Assembly (NCBI RefSeq): GCF_003851685.1
Contig: NZ_CP027727.1
Location: 3,286,001-3,350,000 of the forward strand
Direction of reading: 5' to 3'
DNA from: Pseudomonas sp. R5-89-07
GTDB taxonomy: Bacteria; Pseudomonadota; Gammaproteobacteria; Pseudomonadales; Pseudomonadaceae
Length of the DNA stretch: 64,000 nucleotides
Part shown: positions 1 to 8,397 of the stretch, piece after piece
How the letters are laid out: each line of letters begins with the position of its first letter
Numbering within the stretch: the stretch's first letter is position 1
Program-made: the position numbers and the translations under genes
The notes under the pieces: generated by a model
Databases searched by the model: none
What the model saw: the letters and a program-made list of their open reading frames with translations, nothing else
Told to the model about the DNA's origin: nothing

Positions 1-895
1 CGCGACTGCCCAGCTGCGGATGGATCGCCTCGTGCCCGCCCTCCTCGCTGCCAATGGCGTAGGGGCTGCCGGGATCATCAGGGCCTGCGGTCAGGGAATT
101 GTTCTTGCCCTTGCGGTGGCTACGGCCGATGGGATGGATTGGCGGGAAATACAGCACGTCAAAACCCATGTCATGGATCATCGACAGGCGCGAGTGCACA
201 TCGTTGAAAGTGCCATGCCGAGCCGGATCGTCGGTGATCGAGCGGGGAAACAGCTCGTACCAGCTGGCGAACTGGGCGCGCTCGCGTTCCACGTCAATCG
301 GGTAGACGGTGCTGACGCTCAAATAGGCGCGGTGGTCGGCCTGGGTCATCAGGTGTGCACTGTCTTCGTGCAGGAACTGCGCGACCTGCTCGGTTTCCAG
401 CAGGCCGGAGAGTTCGTGATGCAGCAGCATCAGGCGGTCGCGCAGTTCGTTGTCACTGCGCTCGGCGGCCTGCAGCACCAGGCTGCGGCCTTCCTGCAGT
501 TCCAGGCTGACCGGCACCCCGGCTTCGTGTTTTTTGCGCAATTCATAGCAGAAGCTGGCGAAGGTATCGATCCAGGCCTCGATGCAAAACTCATGGGGCC
601 CCTGGGTGGTGACGGTAAAAGCGCCTTCCCAGCCATTGTTGCCCACATCACTCATGACCACGCTGTGCCAGTGTTCCTGCCCCAGCGGGCGCCAGCGCAC
701 CAGCACAGCCAGCTTGTCGTGGCCATCGGCGAACACTTTACTGGTCACGTTGACCCGCTGGCCGACCACCGCCTTGACGGCAAACTCGCCGCCGTCGATC
801 ACCGGCATGGTGCTTTCAATCGCGATTCTGGGTAACAGCAGTGCTTGGGACAGCGGCAACGAAGCGTGTTCTGGAACCAGTGTTTCAGCAGTCAT
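1..895 (-). CDS. glgE: Alpha-1,4-glucan:maltose-1-phosphate maltosyltransferase, N-terminal part
   Basis: GlgE extends alpha-1,4-glucan chains in the cytoplasm using maltose-1-phosphate made from trehalose. The gene runs off the left edge, so only the first 298 codons are present. Translation from the ATG at 895 gives an N-terminal beta-sandwich/helical region. It then enters the GH13 barrel, where YFPPIHPIGR (about residues 249-258) and PDDPGSPYAIG are characteristic of GlgE. In Pseudomonas, glgE is usually followed by treS and glgB, which would lie outside the window. No frameshift is seen. The family call is firm; the catalytic residues are off the edge. Confidence 0.9.
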   Translation of the reverse strand, partial: MTAETLVPEHASLPLSQALLLPRIAIESTMPVIDGGEFAVKAVVGQRVNVTSKVFADGHDKLAVLVRWRPLGQEHWHSVVMSDVGNNGWEGAFTVTTQGPHEFCIEAWIDTFASFCYELRKKHEAGVPVSLELQEGRSLVLQAAERSDNELRDRLMLLHHELSGLLETEQVAQFLHEDSAHLMTQADHRAYLSVSTVYPIDVERERAQFASWYELFPRSITDDPARHGTFNDVHSRLSMIHDMGFDVLYFPPIHPIGRSHRKGKNNSLTAGPDDPGSPYAIGSEEGGHEAIHPQLGSR

Positions 896-1100
896 CGAGC
901 CTATTCCCCTTACGCCCAGTGGACGCTCTGTGCTTGATCCGAATTCGGTGGTGGCAGCGCGCTTGCAGCGCAGACCCGTAATAGGTCCGAGCCTGGGCTC
1001 CAGTCAAAAGTTCAGGCGGATATGCCGCCACCGGGCGGGGAATCAATTCCCTGCGCTGGCTGTCCACCCCTTAGAGCAAAGCACAAAGGAGGCCACACCG

Positions 1101-1277
1101 ATGACGATCCCCATCCCTGCTGAAACGCCGGACCCGAATATCGACAACCCGACCTTGCCCCCCAGCGAGCCTGAACCGGTCCCGGAACAGGAACCGCCCG
1201 AGAACGAGCCGCCACCGGTACAGGAGCCGCCGACCACCATGCCGCCGGTGATCGTCAGTCCTTCTCGAAACGCCTGA
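1101..1277 (+). CDS. Small proline/glutamate-rich protein, unknown function
   Basis: A 58-residue ORF preceded by a strong Shine-Dalgarno sequence, AAAGGAGG at 1085-1092, nine bases before the ATG. The protein is almost entirely low-complexity Pro/Glu (PEPVPEQEPPENEPPPVQEPP), acidic, with no signal peptide or membrane segment, so it is probably disordered. Its last 23 bases overlap the 3' end of the convergent mgtC-like gene. The ribosome binding site argues that it is real. I do not recognise a named family. It lies in the gap after the divergently transcribed glgE. Confidence 0.6.
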   Translation: MTIPIPAETPDPNIDNPTLPPSEPEPVPEQEPPENEPPPVQEPPTTMPPVIVSPSRNA

Positions 1278-1746
1278 CGATTTTCGGCATCACGCTGAAC
1301 ACCGCCAGGGCCAGCAACGTACTCAATACCGCTGTGGATTCCCGGCCCAAACCGGCCGAGACGCCAATCGCAGCGGTCATCCACAAACCGGCGGCAGTGG
1401 TCAGGCCCTTGACGTGACCGGCGTCTTCATCCTTGCCCTTGATAATGGTGCCGGCACCCAGGAAGCCAATTCCGGCAATCACCCCCTGCACCACCCGGCT
1501 CATCGCATCGGCCTGGTTGCCGGACATCTGCGGCACCATCACGAACAGCGCGGCGCCCAACGCCACCAGCATATGGGTGCGCACCCCGGCGGCCTTGCCC
1601 TTGCTCTCGCGTTCGAACCCCAGGATGCCGCCGAGGATCGCGGCCATCAACAGGCGCACGGTCATTTGGGTGACCTGCCGGGCATCACCGATATCGGCAA
1701 ATTCCGCCTGCAGTGTTTGCCACGCTTCATGCAGCCAAGCGTCCAT
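1255..1746 (-). CDS. MgtC/SapB family membrane protein
   Basis: 163-residue hydrophobic protein of the MgtC/SapB family. The family signature is visible: LGFERESKGKAAGVRTHMLVALGAA at about residues 42-66 (positions only; key residues are the conserved E-R and R-T-H), followed by GVIAGIGFLGAGTIIKG. About four membrane segments are expected. Full MgtC proteins carry a C-terminal ACT-like domain. This one stops soon after the membrane part, so it is the short form. MgtC homologues have been linked to Mg2+ limitation and inhibition of F-type ATPase in pathogens; the role here is not shown. The 3' end overlaps the convergent small proline-rich ORF. Confidence 0.85.
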   Translation of the reverse strand: MDAWLHEAWQTLQAEFADIGDARQVTQMTVRLLMAAILGGILGFERESKGKAAGVRTHMLVALGAALFVMVPQMSGNQADAMSRVVQGVIAGIGFLGAGTIIKGKDEDAGHVKGLTTAAGLWMTAAIGVSAGLGRESTAVLSTLLALAVFSVMPKIVRRFEKD

Positions 1747-1866
1747 AGATGCCGCCCTTTTACGATTATTGGTAGAAGGTGGACAGCGGCGACCGTCAGT
1801 CAGTTGCGTGGAACCCTAACGCCTCTGTGGCCCCAAACGATCACAGCCCATGAAAAGGACACTGGT

Positions 1867-2106
1867 ATGCCTATCCGTATCGACAACCAACTGTGCTATT
1901 TCACGCTCAACGAGAACGGCCAGGAACAGAGCGTGCCCGCTACCCGCGTCAATATCGTGACCGACACCGATAAAGCCATGTCGTACGTAGAGCTGGCGGC
2001 CGAGCGGATCTACATCACCGAAGCCGAGGCCGACGCACTGACCGTCGCGGGGGCCCACGACGGCCGCCAGCATGTGAAGGCCGATTCACCTGGTTCGGTG
2101 ATTTGA
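1867..2106 (+). CDS. DUF3203 family protein
   Basis: 79-residue protein beginning MPIRIDNQLCYFTL. It resembles the Pseudomonas-specific DUF3203 family, small soluble proteins of unknown function. It has no signal peptide, membrane segment or known catalytic motif. The start at 1867 follows the purine-rich stretch GAAAAGGACACTGGT, which contains a usable AAAGGA. The gene stands alone between the mgtC-like gene and a REP pair that begins 30 bases after its stop. The DUF number is from memory of the family sequence; presence of a gene is well supported by length, RBS and composition. Confidence 0.7.
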   Translation: MPIRIDNQLCYFTLNENGQEQSVPATRVNIVTDTDKAMSYVELAAERIYITEAEADALTVAGAHDGRQHVKADSPGSVI

Positions 2107-2135
2107 TTGATCTGTATCAGTACATGAAGACCTCT

Positions 2136-2225
2136 TGTGGGAGGGGGCTTGCCCCCGATAGCGGAGGGTCAGTTACCTGCCATATCAACTGACCCAGCGC
2201 TTTCGGGGGCAAGCCCCCTCCCACA
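2136..2225. repeat. REP pair, type 1 (inverted)
   Basis: Two inverted copies of the Pseudomonas palindrome TGTGGGAGGGGGCTTGCCCC at 2136-2158 and 2203-2225, with about 45 unrelated bases between them. It lies between the DUF3203 gene and ccoG. The same pair recurs at 27180, 53258, 57452 and 61462. It may act as a transcript 3' stabiliser or as a substrate for a REP-associated transposase (RAYT) elsewhere in the genome. Confidence 0.95.
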
Positions 2226-2337
2226 TTTTCTAATCCGGGCTCGTCAATCTGATCCGCTTTTTATCGCGTTACCTGAATCTGTTATGCAAACAGAGCGCCG
2301 GGCATAGTTCATCCGCCTGATGGAGGCTGATGAGCGA

Positions 2338-3753
2338 ATGACCATGAGCGAACGAATCCCCACCGTGGAAACCTTTGAGCCCATCCACCCGAAGAAGGTG
2401 AAGGCCAGATCCAGCGATAACCTGATCCATACCCGCAGCTTCACCGGCCTGTTCCGCACCTTGCGCGTGAGCGGCACGGGCGTTCTGTTCCTGGCCTTTT
2501 TCGGCACTGTGTGGCTGAACTGGGGCGGACGCCAAGCCGTGCTGTGGGATTTGGCCGAGAGCAAATTCCACATTTTTGGCGCGACCTTCTGGCCCCAGGA
2601 CTTCATCCTGCTGTCGGCCTTGTTGATCATCTGCGCCTTTGGCCTGTTTGCGATCACGGTGTTCGCCGGTCGCGTGTGGTGCGGCTATACCTGTCCGCAA
2701 AGCGCGTTCACCTGGCTGTTCATGTGGTGCGAAAAAATCACCGAAGGCGAGCGTCATCAGCGCATCAAACTGCACGCCGCACCCTGGAGCCTGAACAAGC
2801 TGGCACGGCGCTCGGCCAAGCACACGCTATGGCTGGGGATCAGCGTGCTGACCGGGCTGACGTTTGTTGGCTACTTCACCCCCATCCGCCCATTGACCGC
2901 CGAACTGCTGACCTGGCAACTGGGCGGCGTCAGTCTGTTCTGGGTGCTGTTCTTTACCGCCGCCACCTACCTCAATGCCGGCTGGCTGCGAGAAGCGGTG
3001 TGCATGCACATGTGCCCCTATGCGCGCTTTCAGAGCGTGATGTTCGATAAAGACACCCTGACCATTGCCTATGACGCCGCCCGTGGCGAACGCCGTGGCG
3101 CGCGCAAACGCGAAGTGAAGCCGGCAACCGCGGGCCTGGGCGATTGCATCGACTGCCAGCTGTGCGTGCAGGTGTGCCCCACCGGCATCGATATCCGCGA
3201 TGGCCTGCAAATGGAATGCATCGGCTGTGCGGCGTGCATCGATGCCTGCGATTCGATCATGGACAAAATGGGCTATGCCCGCGGCCTGGTCAGCTATACC
3301 AGCGAACATCAACTGCAGGGTGGCAAGACCCGGCTGCTAAGGCCGCGCCTGATCGGCTACAGTGCCGTGCTGCTGGTCATGATCGCCGCGTTGGTGGTGG
3401 CCCTGGTCGAGCGGCCGATGGTGTCGCTGGATGTGACCAAGGACCGCGGCCTGTTCCGCGAGAACAGCCAGGGCTTGATCGAAAACATCTACAGCCTCAA
3501 GGTCATCAACAAGACCCAGCAGCGCCAGGACTACCGCCTGGAACTGGTGGACGCCGAGGGCTTCCAGTTGCAAGGCAAGACCCAGCTCAGCCTGGCACCG
3601 GGAGAAATCAGCGATGTGCCGGTGTCGGTGGCGCTGCTGGCGGACACGCCGGCGAGCAGTTCGCAGACCCTGCGCTTTACGGTGACGGATGTGGATGAGC
3701 CGTGGATCTGCAGCGCAGCCGACAGCCGCTTTGTCGCACCGCTGAACCGCTGA
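2338..3753 (+). CDS. ccoG: Cytochrome c oxidase accessory protein CcoG (4Fe-4S, polyferredoxin-like)
   Basis: CcoG helps deliver copper to cbb3-type cytochrome oxidase, probably as a membrane Cu2+ reductase. The 471-residue product has several membrane helices and the VWCGYTCPQ motif. A 4Fe-4S ferredoxin region reads CIDCQLCVQVCPTG and CIGCAACIDACD (about residues 270-310). After a last helix comes a C-terminal Ig-like domain (IG-like fold, DUF3483/FixG C). I chose the ATG at 2338, 11 bases after GGAGG; ATGs at 2320 and 2344 are alternatives. No ccoNOP or ccoIS gene is adjacent, so this is a detached, possibly second copy. A MocR-type regulator follows 26 bases downstream. Confidence 0.9.
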   Translation: MTMSERIPTVETFEPIHPKKVKARSSDNLIHTRSFTGLFRTLRVSGTGVLFLAFFGTVWLNWGGRQAVLWDLAESKFHIFGATFWPQDFILLSALLIICAFGLFAITVFAGRVWCGYTCPQSAFTWLFMWCEKITEGERHQRIKLHAAPWSLNKLARRSAKHTLWLGISVLTGLTFVGYFTPIRPLTAELLTWQLGGVSLFWVLFFTAATYLNAGWLREAVCMHMCPYARFQSVMFDKDTLTIAYDAARGERRGARKREVKPATAGLGDCIDCQLCVQVCPTGIDIRDGLQMECIGCAACIDACDSIMDKMGYARGLVSYTSEHQLQGGKTRLLRPRLIGYSAVLLVMIAALVVALVERPMVSLDVTKDRGLFRENSQGLIENIYSLKVINKTQQRQDYRLELVDAEGFQLQGKTQLSLAPGEISDVPVSVALLADTPASSSQTLRFTVTDVDEPWICSAADSRFVAPLNR

Positions 3754-3779
3754 CCCTTTAAGCAAGTGACCAGGCCCCC

Positions 3780-5189
3780 ATGAAACGCTACGAAAAATTC
3801 GCCGACGACATCGCAGAACTGATCCGCTCCGGCGTCCTTGGCCCCGGCCAGCGCGTGCCCTCGGTGCGCTATGCCAGCCAGACGTACGGCGTCAGTCCGT
3901 CTACGGTGTTCCAGGCCTACTACCTGCTGGAACGCCGCGGCCTGATCCGCGCACGGCCGCGTTCCGGCTATTTCGTCAATACCCATGCGCCCAGCCCGTT
4001 TTCCGAGCCGGTGGTGAGCGAGCAGGTGCACGAGTCCACCGAAGTCGATGTGAGCGAGTTGGTGTTTTCGGTGCTGGACTCGATCAAAGACCCGAACACC
4101 GTGCCCTTCGGCTCGGCCTTCCCCAGCCCGATGCTGTTCCCGCTGCCGCGCCTGGCCCGCTCCCTGGCCAGTGCCAGCCGCGAAATGGACCCACGCCTGG
4201 TGGTCACCGACATGTCCCCCGGCAACCCGCAGCTGCGCCGCCAGATCGCGCTGCGCTACATGGTCGGTGGCCTGATGCTGCCCATGGAAGAGTTGCTGAT
4301 TACCAATGGCGCCCTGGAAGCGCTGAACCTGTGCCTGCAGGCCGTCACCGAACCGGGTGACCTAGTGGCGATTGAAGCCCCGGCGTTTTATGCCTGCCTG
4401 CAAGTGCTGGAGCGCCTGAAGCTCAAGGCCGTGGAAATTCCGGTGCACCCGCGCGACGGCATTGACCTCAACGCCCTGGAGCAAAGCCTTGCGCGTTACC
4501 CGATCAAGGCCTGCTGGACCATGACCAGCTTCCAGAACCCGATGGGGGCCACCGTGCCGGAAGCAAAAAAGCAGGCGCTGGTGCAGTTGCTGCGCAGCCA
4601 TCAGGTGCCGCTGATCGAAGACGACGTGTATGCCGAGCTGTATTACGGCCAGCATGCGCCGAAACCGGCCAAGGCCTTCGACACCGAAGGGCTGGTGATG
4701 CACTGCGGCTCCTTTGCCAAGAGCCTGGCACCGGGTTATCGCGTGGGCTGGGTGGCAGCCGGCCGTTTCGCGCAGAAAGTCGAGCGCTTGAAACTGATGA
4801 CCTCGCTGTGCCCGTCGATGCCGGCCCAGGCTGCGATTGCCGATTACCTGCAGCACGGCGGCTACGACCGGCACCTGCGCAAACTGCGCTATGCCCTGGA
4901 AGAACAGCAAAGCGCAATGCTCGCGGCCATCGCCCGGTATTTCCCGGCGCAGACCCGAGTCAGCCAACCGGCTGGAGGGTATTTCCTGTGGCTGGAATTG
5001 CCGGAGCAAACCGACTCATTGAAGCTGTTTCAGATGGCCCTGGCGCAAGGCATCAGCATCGCACCGGGGCCGATCTTTTCGGCGACCCGGCGCTTTCGCA
5101 ATTGCATCCGCTTGAACTACGGCAGCCCGTGGACCGAAGCGTCGGAGCAGGCGATGGAGACGCTGGGGCGGATAGTGCGCTCGTTTTGA
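3780..5189 (+). CDS. MocR/PdxR-type transcriptional regulator (GntR HTH + aminotransferase domain)
   Basis: 469 residues: an N-terminal GntR winged helix (about 1-70, with GVLGPGQRVPSVRYASQTYGVS) and a long fold-type I aminotransferase domain. The PLP-binding lysine is K314 in SFAKSLAPGYRVGW. NPMGATVP and the downstream arginine region (FRNCIRLNY) complete the PLP/substrate pocket. Such proteins usually sense an amino acid or vitamin B6 derivative and regulate a neighbouring gene; the target is not evident. Candidates are ccoG (same strand, 26 bases upstream) and the convergent dehydrogenase. Start ATG at 3780; the RBS is weak. Confidence 0.88.
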   Translation: MKRYEKFADDIAELIRSGVLGPGQRVPSVRYASQTYGVSPSTVFQAYYLLERRGLIRARPRSGYFVNTHAPSPFSEPVVSEQVHESTEVDVSELVFSVLDSIKDPNTVPFGSAFPSPMLFPLPRLARSLASASREMDPRLVVTDMSPGNPQLRRQIALRYMVGGLMLPMEELLITNGALEALNLCLQAVTEPGDLVAIEAPAFYACLQVLERLKLKAVEIPVHPRDGIDLNALEQSLARYPIKACWTMTSFQNPMGATVPEAKKQALVQLLRSHQVPLIEDDVYAELYYGQHAPKPAKAFDTEGLVMHCGSFAKSLAPGYRVGWVAAGRFAQKVERLKLMTSLCPSMPAQAAIADYLQHGGYDRHLRKLRYALEEQQSAMLAAIARYFPAQTRVSQPAGGYFLWLELPEQTDSLKLFQMALAQGISIAPGPIFSATRRFRNCIRLNYGSPWTEASEQAMETLGRIVRSF

Positions 5190-5211
5190 GTGGCGCAATG
5201 GCAAGGCTCTT

Positions 5212-5310
5212 TGTAGGAGCGAGCTTGCTCGCGAAGAACTCCGGGCCTGCGCGTTTATTCAGGATGAACGCGTTGGCTGGACGTTTTTCGCGAGCAAGCT
5301 CGCTCCTACA
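5212..5310. repeat. REP pair, type 2 (inverted)
   Basis: Inverted copies of TGTAGGAGCGAGCTTGCTCG at 5212-5235 and 5287-5310, about 50 bases apart, between two convergent genes. The same pair recurs at 9808, 22695, 39066 and 49775. Confidence 0.95.
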
Positions 5311-5341
5311 GTGGGCATGCGTGGGGTGAGGGAAAGCGCGA

Positions 5342-6088
5342 TCAGCGCCCGCCCCCCAGGTCGATGAACGTACCGGTGGCGTACGAGGCCTTGTCCGACA
5401 GCAACCAGATAATCGCCTCGGCCACTTCATCCGGACGCCCGCCACGGGCCATGGGAATGCCGGATTCGAGCTTGCTGACCCGGTCAGGGTCGCCGCTGAG
5501 GGCATGGAAGTCGGTGAAGATATAGCCGGGGCGAACCGCGTTGACGCGGATGCCCTCGCCTGCCACTTCCTTGGACAGGCCAATGGTGAAGGTATCGAGC
5601 GCCCCTTTGGAGGCCGCGTAGTCGACGTATTCACCCGGCGAGCCCAGGCGCGCCGCCACCGACGAAACGTTGACGATACTGCCACCCTGCCCGCCATGCC
5701 TGGGCGACATGCGCAGCAGCGCATGCTTGGCGCACAGGATCGGGCCCAGCACGTTGGTCTTGAGGATTTTCAGCACACGGAACTCCGACATCTCGTCGAC
5801 CCGTGATTTGTGGCCGACGGTGCCCGCGTTATTCACCAGCGCCGTGACGCGGCCCAGCTCGACATCGACACGATTGAACAGGGCGATCACTTCATCTTCA
5901 ATGCTGACGTCCGCGCGTACCGCGATCGCCTGTGCGCCCAGGGCACGCACCTGTTCCAGTACGCGGTGGGCGGCGTTTTCATCGGATTGATAGTTGATGC
6001 AGATGCGATAGCCCTGGCGAGCGGCGAGCAATGCCGTCTCGGCGCCAATCCCGCGACTGCCTCCGGTGATGATGACGACTCTGTCCAT
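5342..6088 (-). CDS. Short-chain dehydrogenase/reductase (SDR) family oxidoreductase
   Basis: 248-residue classical SDR. It has a Rossmann nucleotide motif TGGSRGIG at residues 8-15, NNAG near residue 86, a catalytic serine in VNVSSVAARLG, and the YxxxK pair Y157/K161. PGYIFTDFHA follows, then the usual C-terminal GTFIDLGGGR. The arginine in GGSRGIG suggests NADP(H) preference. The substrate cannot be read from sequence; the annotation 'glucose 1-dehydrogenase-like' often attached to such proteins would be a guess. Monocistronic, converging on the MocR gene with a REP pair between. Confidence 0.85.
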   Translation of the reverse strand: MDRVVIITGGSRGIGAETALLAARQGYRICINYQSDENAAHRVLEQVRALGAQAIAVRADVSIEDEVIALFNRVDVELGRVTALVNNAGTVGHKSRVDEMSEFRVLKILKTNVLGPILCAKHALLRMSPRHGGQGGSIVNVSSVAARLGSPGEYVDYAASKGALDTFTIGLSKEVAGEGIRVNAVRPGYIFTDFHALSGDPDRVSKLESGIPMARGGRPDEVAEAIIWLLSDKASYATGTFIDLGGGR

Positions 6089-6139
6089 GTGCGGTCTCCT
6101 GGCTTGGCCTGATGGTGGGGTTGGGTTGAAGAATACCCG

Positions 6140-8236
6140 TCACGCACGGCTTTTGTCAGGCGCTTGCGCGTCCTGGGCGCGCTGGATGTCGGCGATGAAC
6201 CCGTCGGCCGGCAAGGGATGGCCCAGCAAGTAGCCTTGCAGGGAGTTGCAGCCCAGGCGTGTCAGGAAGCTCTGCTGCGCATCTGTTTCGACGCCTTCGG
6301 CGACAATCCGCAACCCCAGGGCCTGGCCCAGCGCAACGATGGCCGACACAATGGCGGCGTCGTCGCTGTCGTGCTCCAGGTCGCGCACAAAGCCGCGGTC
6401 GATCTTCAGTTCGTTGGCCGGCAGGCGCTTGAGGTACATCAGGCTGGAATAGCCGGTGCCGAAGTCATCGATAGACAGGTCAACACCCATGTCCGAGAGC
6501 TGTTGCAACACGGTCATGCTCGCATCGGCATCACTCATGGCCGTGGTTTCGGTGATCTCCAGGGTCAGGCTGTTGGCCGGCAATTGGTGGCGCTCCAGGG
6601 CGGCGGCCACGCTGTCGACCAGCCCGGCGTGGCAAAACTGCAGCGCCGACAGGTTCACCGCAATGCGCCAGTGTTCATAACCCTGGGCGTACCAGAGGCT
6701 CATCTGGCGACAGGCTTCATTGAGTACCCACTCGCCGATGGAAATGATCAACCCGGTCTTTTCCGCCAGCTCGATGAACGTGGCCGGCAACAACAGGCCT
6801 TGCTGTGGATGCTGCCAGCGCAGCAGCGCCTCCGCCCCCACCGCAATGCCGCTGATCGCGTCGAACTTGGGCTGGTAATACAAGCGAAACTGCTGGTGCT
6901 CGAGGGCGTTGCGCAGGTCCTGCAACAACTGCAATTGTTTGCGCGCGTTGGTGTTCATCGACACATCGAAGAACCGGTAGCCGTTCTTGCCCATGCCCTT
7001 GGCGTGGTACATCGCCGCATCGGCATTCATCAACAGCTCCTGGGGGTTGTGACCGTTGCCCGGGAAAATGGCGATACCAATGCTGGCGGAGATTTTCAGC
7101 TCGTGCTCGGCAACCTTGAACGCGCGGTTGATCAGGCTGACCTGGCGTTCGGCCAGGCCCATGGCATCGTCCGGCTGGGTCAGTTGCACCATCAAGACAA
7201 ATTCGTCCCCACCGATGCGGGCCAAGGTGTCCTGGCTGCGCAGGTCTTCGCGCAGGCGCAGGCCAACCTCGCGCAGCAGCTGGTCGCCCATGTGGTGACC
7301 GAAGGCATCGTTGACTGGTTTGAAGCCGTCCAGGTCGATGAACATCAGCGCAAAGCAGCCGCCCTGCTCCTTCACCGCCTGGATCCCCTGTTGAATGCGG
7401 TCTGCCAGCAATGTGCGGTTGGGCAGGCCGGTGAGCATGTCATGCAGGGCCAGGTGGGTCAGTTCCTGATTGGCCAGGGTCAGGGAATCGGCCAGCACGG
7501 CGGTGCGCGCCTCCAGCCGGGCGTCGAGCAGCGAGGTCAACAGGGCGATGACCAGCACGGCCAGGGAGGTCACCAGCACCAGGTTGTCCAGGCCCTTGCC
7601 GCTCAAGCCGGTGAGTGCGCCAGCGCAGAAGCTGTCATCGGCAAAACGCGCGGCGGCCATGCCGGTGTAGTGCATACCGACAATGGCCACGCCCATCACC
7701 ACCGCCGCACCGCCGCGTGCCAGGCGTACGTAGGGCGTGTTGCGGCGCAGGTTGAAGGCGATCCACAGCGCAGCGCCGGAAGCCACTACCGCAATCAGCA
7801 AGGATGCGCCGAACAGGGTTGGGTCGTAATCGATGCCTGGCGTCATGCGCATCGCGGCCATGCCGGTGTAGTGCATGCTGGCGATGCCCGCGCCCATGAT
7901 CAACGCACCGAATGCCAGTTGCCAGGCCGGCAGGCGCGGCTGGCTGACCAGCCAGAGCGCGAAACCGCTGGAGAGCACGGCGATCAGCAATGACAGTGCG
8001 GTAATGTCCAGGTCAAAGCCGAGGGCAAACGGCAGGCGCAGCGCCAGCATACCGATGAAATGCATGGACCACACGCCCACGCCCATGGCGACGGCACCGC
8101 CGGCGATCCACAGATAAGCCGCGCGTCCCTTGGCGGTGGTGATGCGGCCGGCGAGGTCCAGCGCGGTGTAGGACGCCAGGATGGCGACACACAGGGAGAT
8201 CACGACGAGGGAGGTGGAATAGCTACCGGTCAGCAT
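6140..8236 (-). CDS. MHYT-GGDEF-EAL c-di-GMP signalling protein
   Basis: 698 residues. The N-terminal membrane part (about 1-250) carries three MHYT-type motifs: SMHFIG, SMHYTG and GMHYTG. These are proposed to bind copper and sense O2, CO or NO. A GGDEF domain with an intact RIGGDEF active site and an EAL domain with GAEALLRW follow, so both cyclase and phosphodiesterase activity are possible. In this architecture (MucR/YkoW-like) one activity often dominates; which one cannot be told here. The ATG at 8236 is preferred over an upstream one at 8275, because MLTGSYSTS begins the first membrane helix directly. Monocistronic. Confidence 0.92.
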   Translation of the reverse strand: MLTGSYSTSLVVISLCVAILASYTALDLAGRITTAKGRAAYLWIAGGAVAMGVGVWSMHFIGMLALRLPFALGFDLDITALSLLIAVLSSGFALWLVSQPRLPAWQLAFGALIMGAGIASMHYTGMAAMRMTPGIDYDPTLFGASLLIAVVASGAALWIAFNLRRNTPYVRLARGGAAVVMGVAIVGMHYTGMAAARFADDSFCAGALTGLSGKGLDNLVLVTSLAVLVIALLTSLLDARLEARTAVLADSLTLANQELTHLALHDMLTGLPNRTLLADRIQQGIQAVKEQGGCFALMFIDLDGFKPVNDAFGHHMGDQLLREVGLRLREDLRSQDTLARIGGDEFVLMVQLTQPDDAMGLAERQVSLINRAFKVAEHELKISASIGIAIFPGNGHNPQELLMNADAAMYHAKGMGKNGYRFFDVSMNTNARKQLQLLQDLRNALEHQQFRLYYQPKFDAISGIAVGAEALLRWQHPQQGLLLPATFIELAEKTGLIISIGEWVLNEACRQMSLWYAQGYEHWRIAVNLSALQFCHAGLVDSVAAALERHQLPANSLTLEITETTAMSDADASMTVLQQLSDMGVDLSIDDFGTGYSSLMYLKRLPANELKIDRGFVRDLEHDSDDAAIVSAIVALGQALGLRIVAEGVETDAQQSFLTRLGCNSLQGYLLGHPLPADGFIADIQRAQDAQAPDKSRA

Positions 8237-8352
8237 GGGGTTTCTCGCGATTTGACAGCCCGGGCCGGGTGGCAAAGCGGCGGATTGTAGCGAGAATAAT
8301 TCCTGGACAGGTGATTAATTGCGAAGGGTATGGAGGCTGGTTTTTGGCGTCA

Positions 8353-8389
8353 ATTGATCGTCCCCACGCTGTGCGTGAGAACGATCAAT
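8353..8389 (-). terminator. Hairpin just downstream of opmB, probable transcript end
   Basis: Nine-base perfect arms ATTGATCGT (8353-8361) and ACGATCAAT (8381-8389) enclose a shorter CCACGC/GCGTG stem. The hairpin lies nine bases past the opmB stop. No clear T-run follows, so it may be a repeat of the GATCGTCCCCACGC family (another copy at 21173) that protects the 3' end rather than a classical terminator. Confidence 0.5.
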
Positions 8390-8397
8390 GTGTCAGG

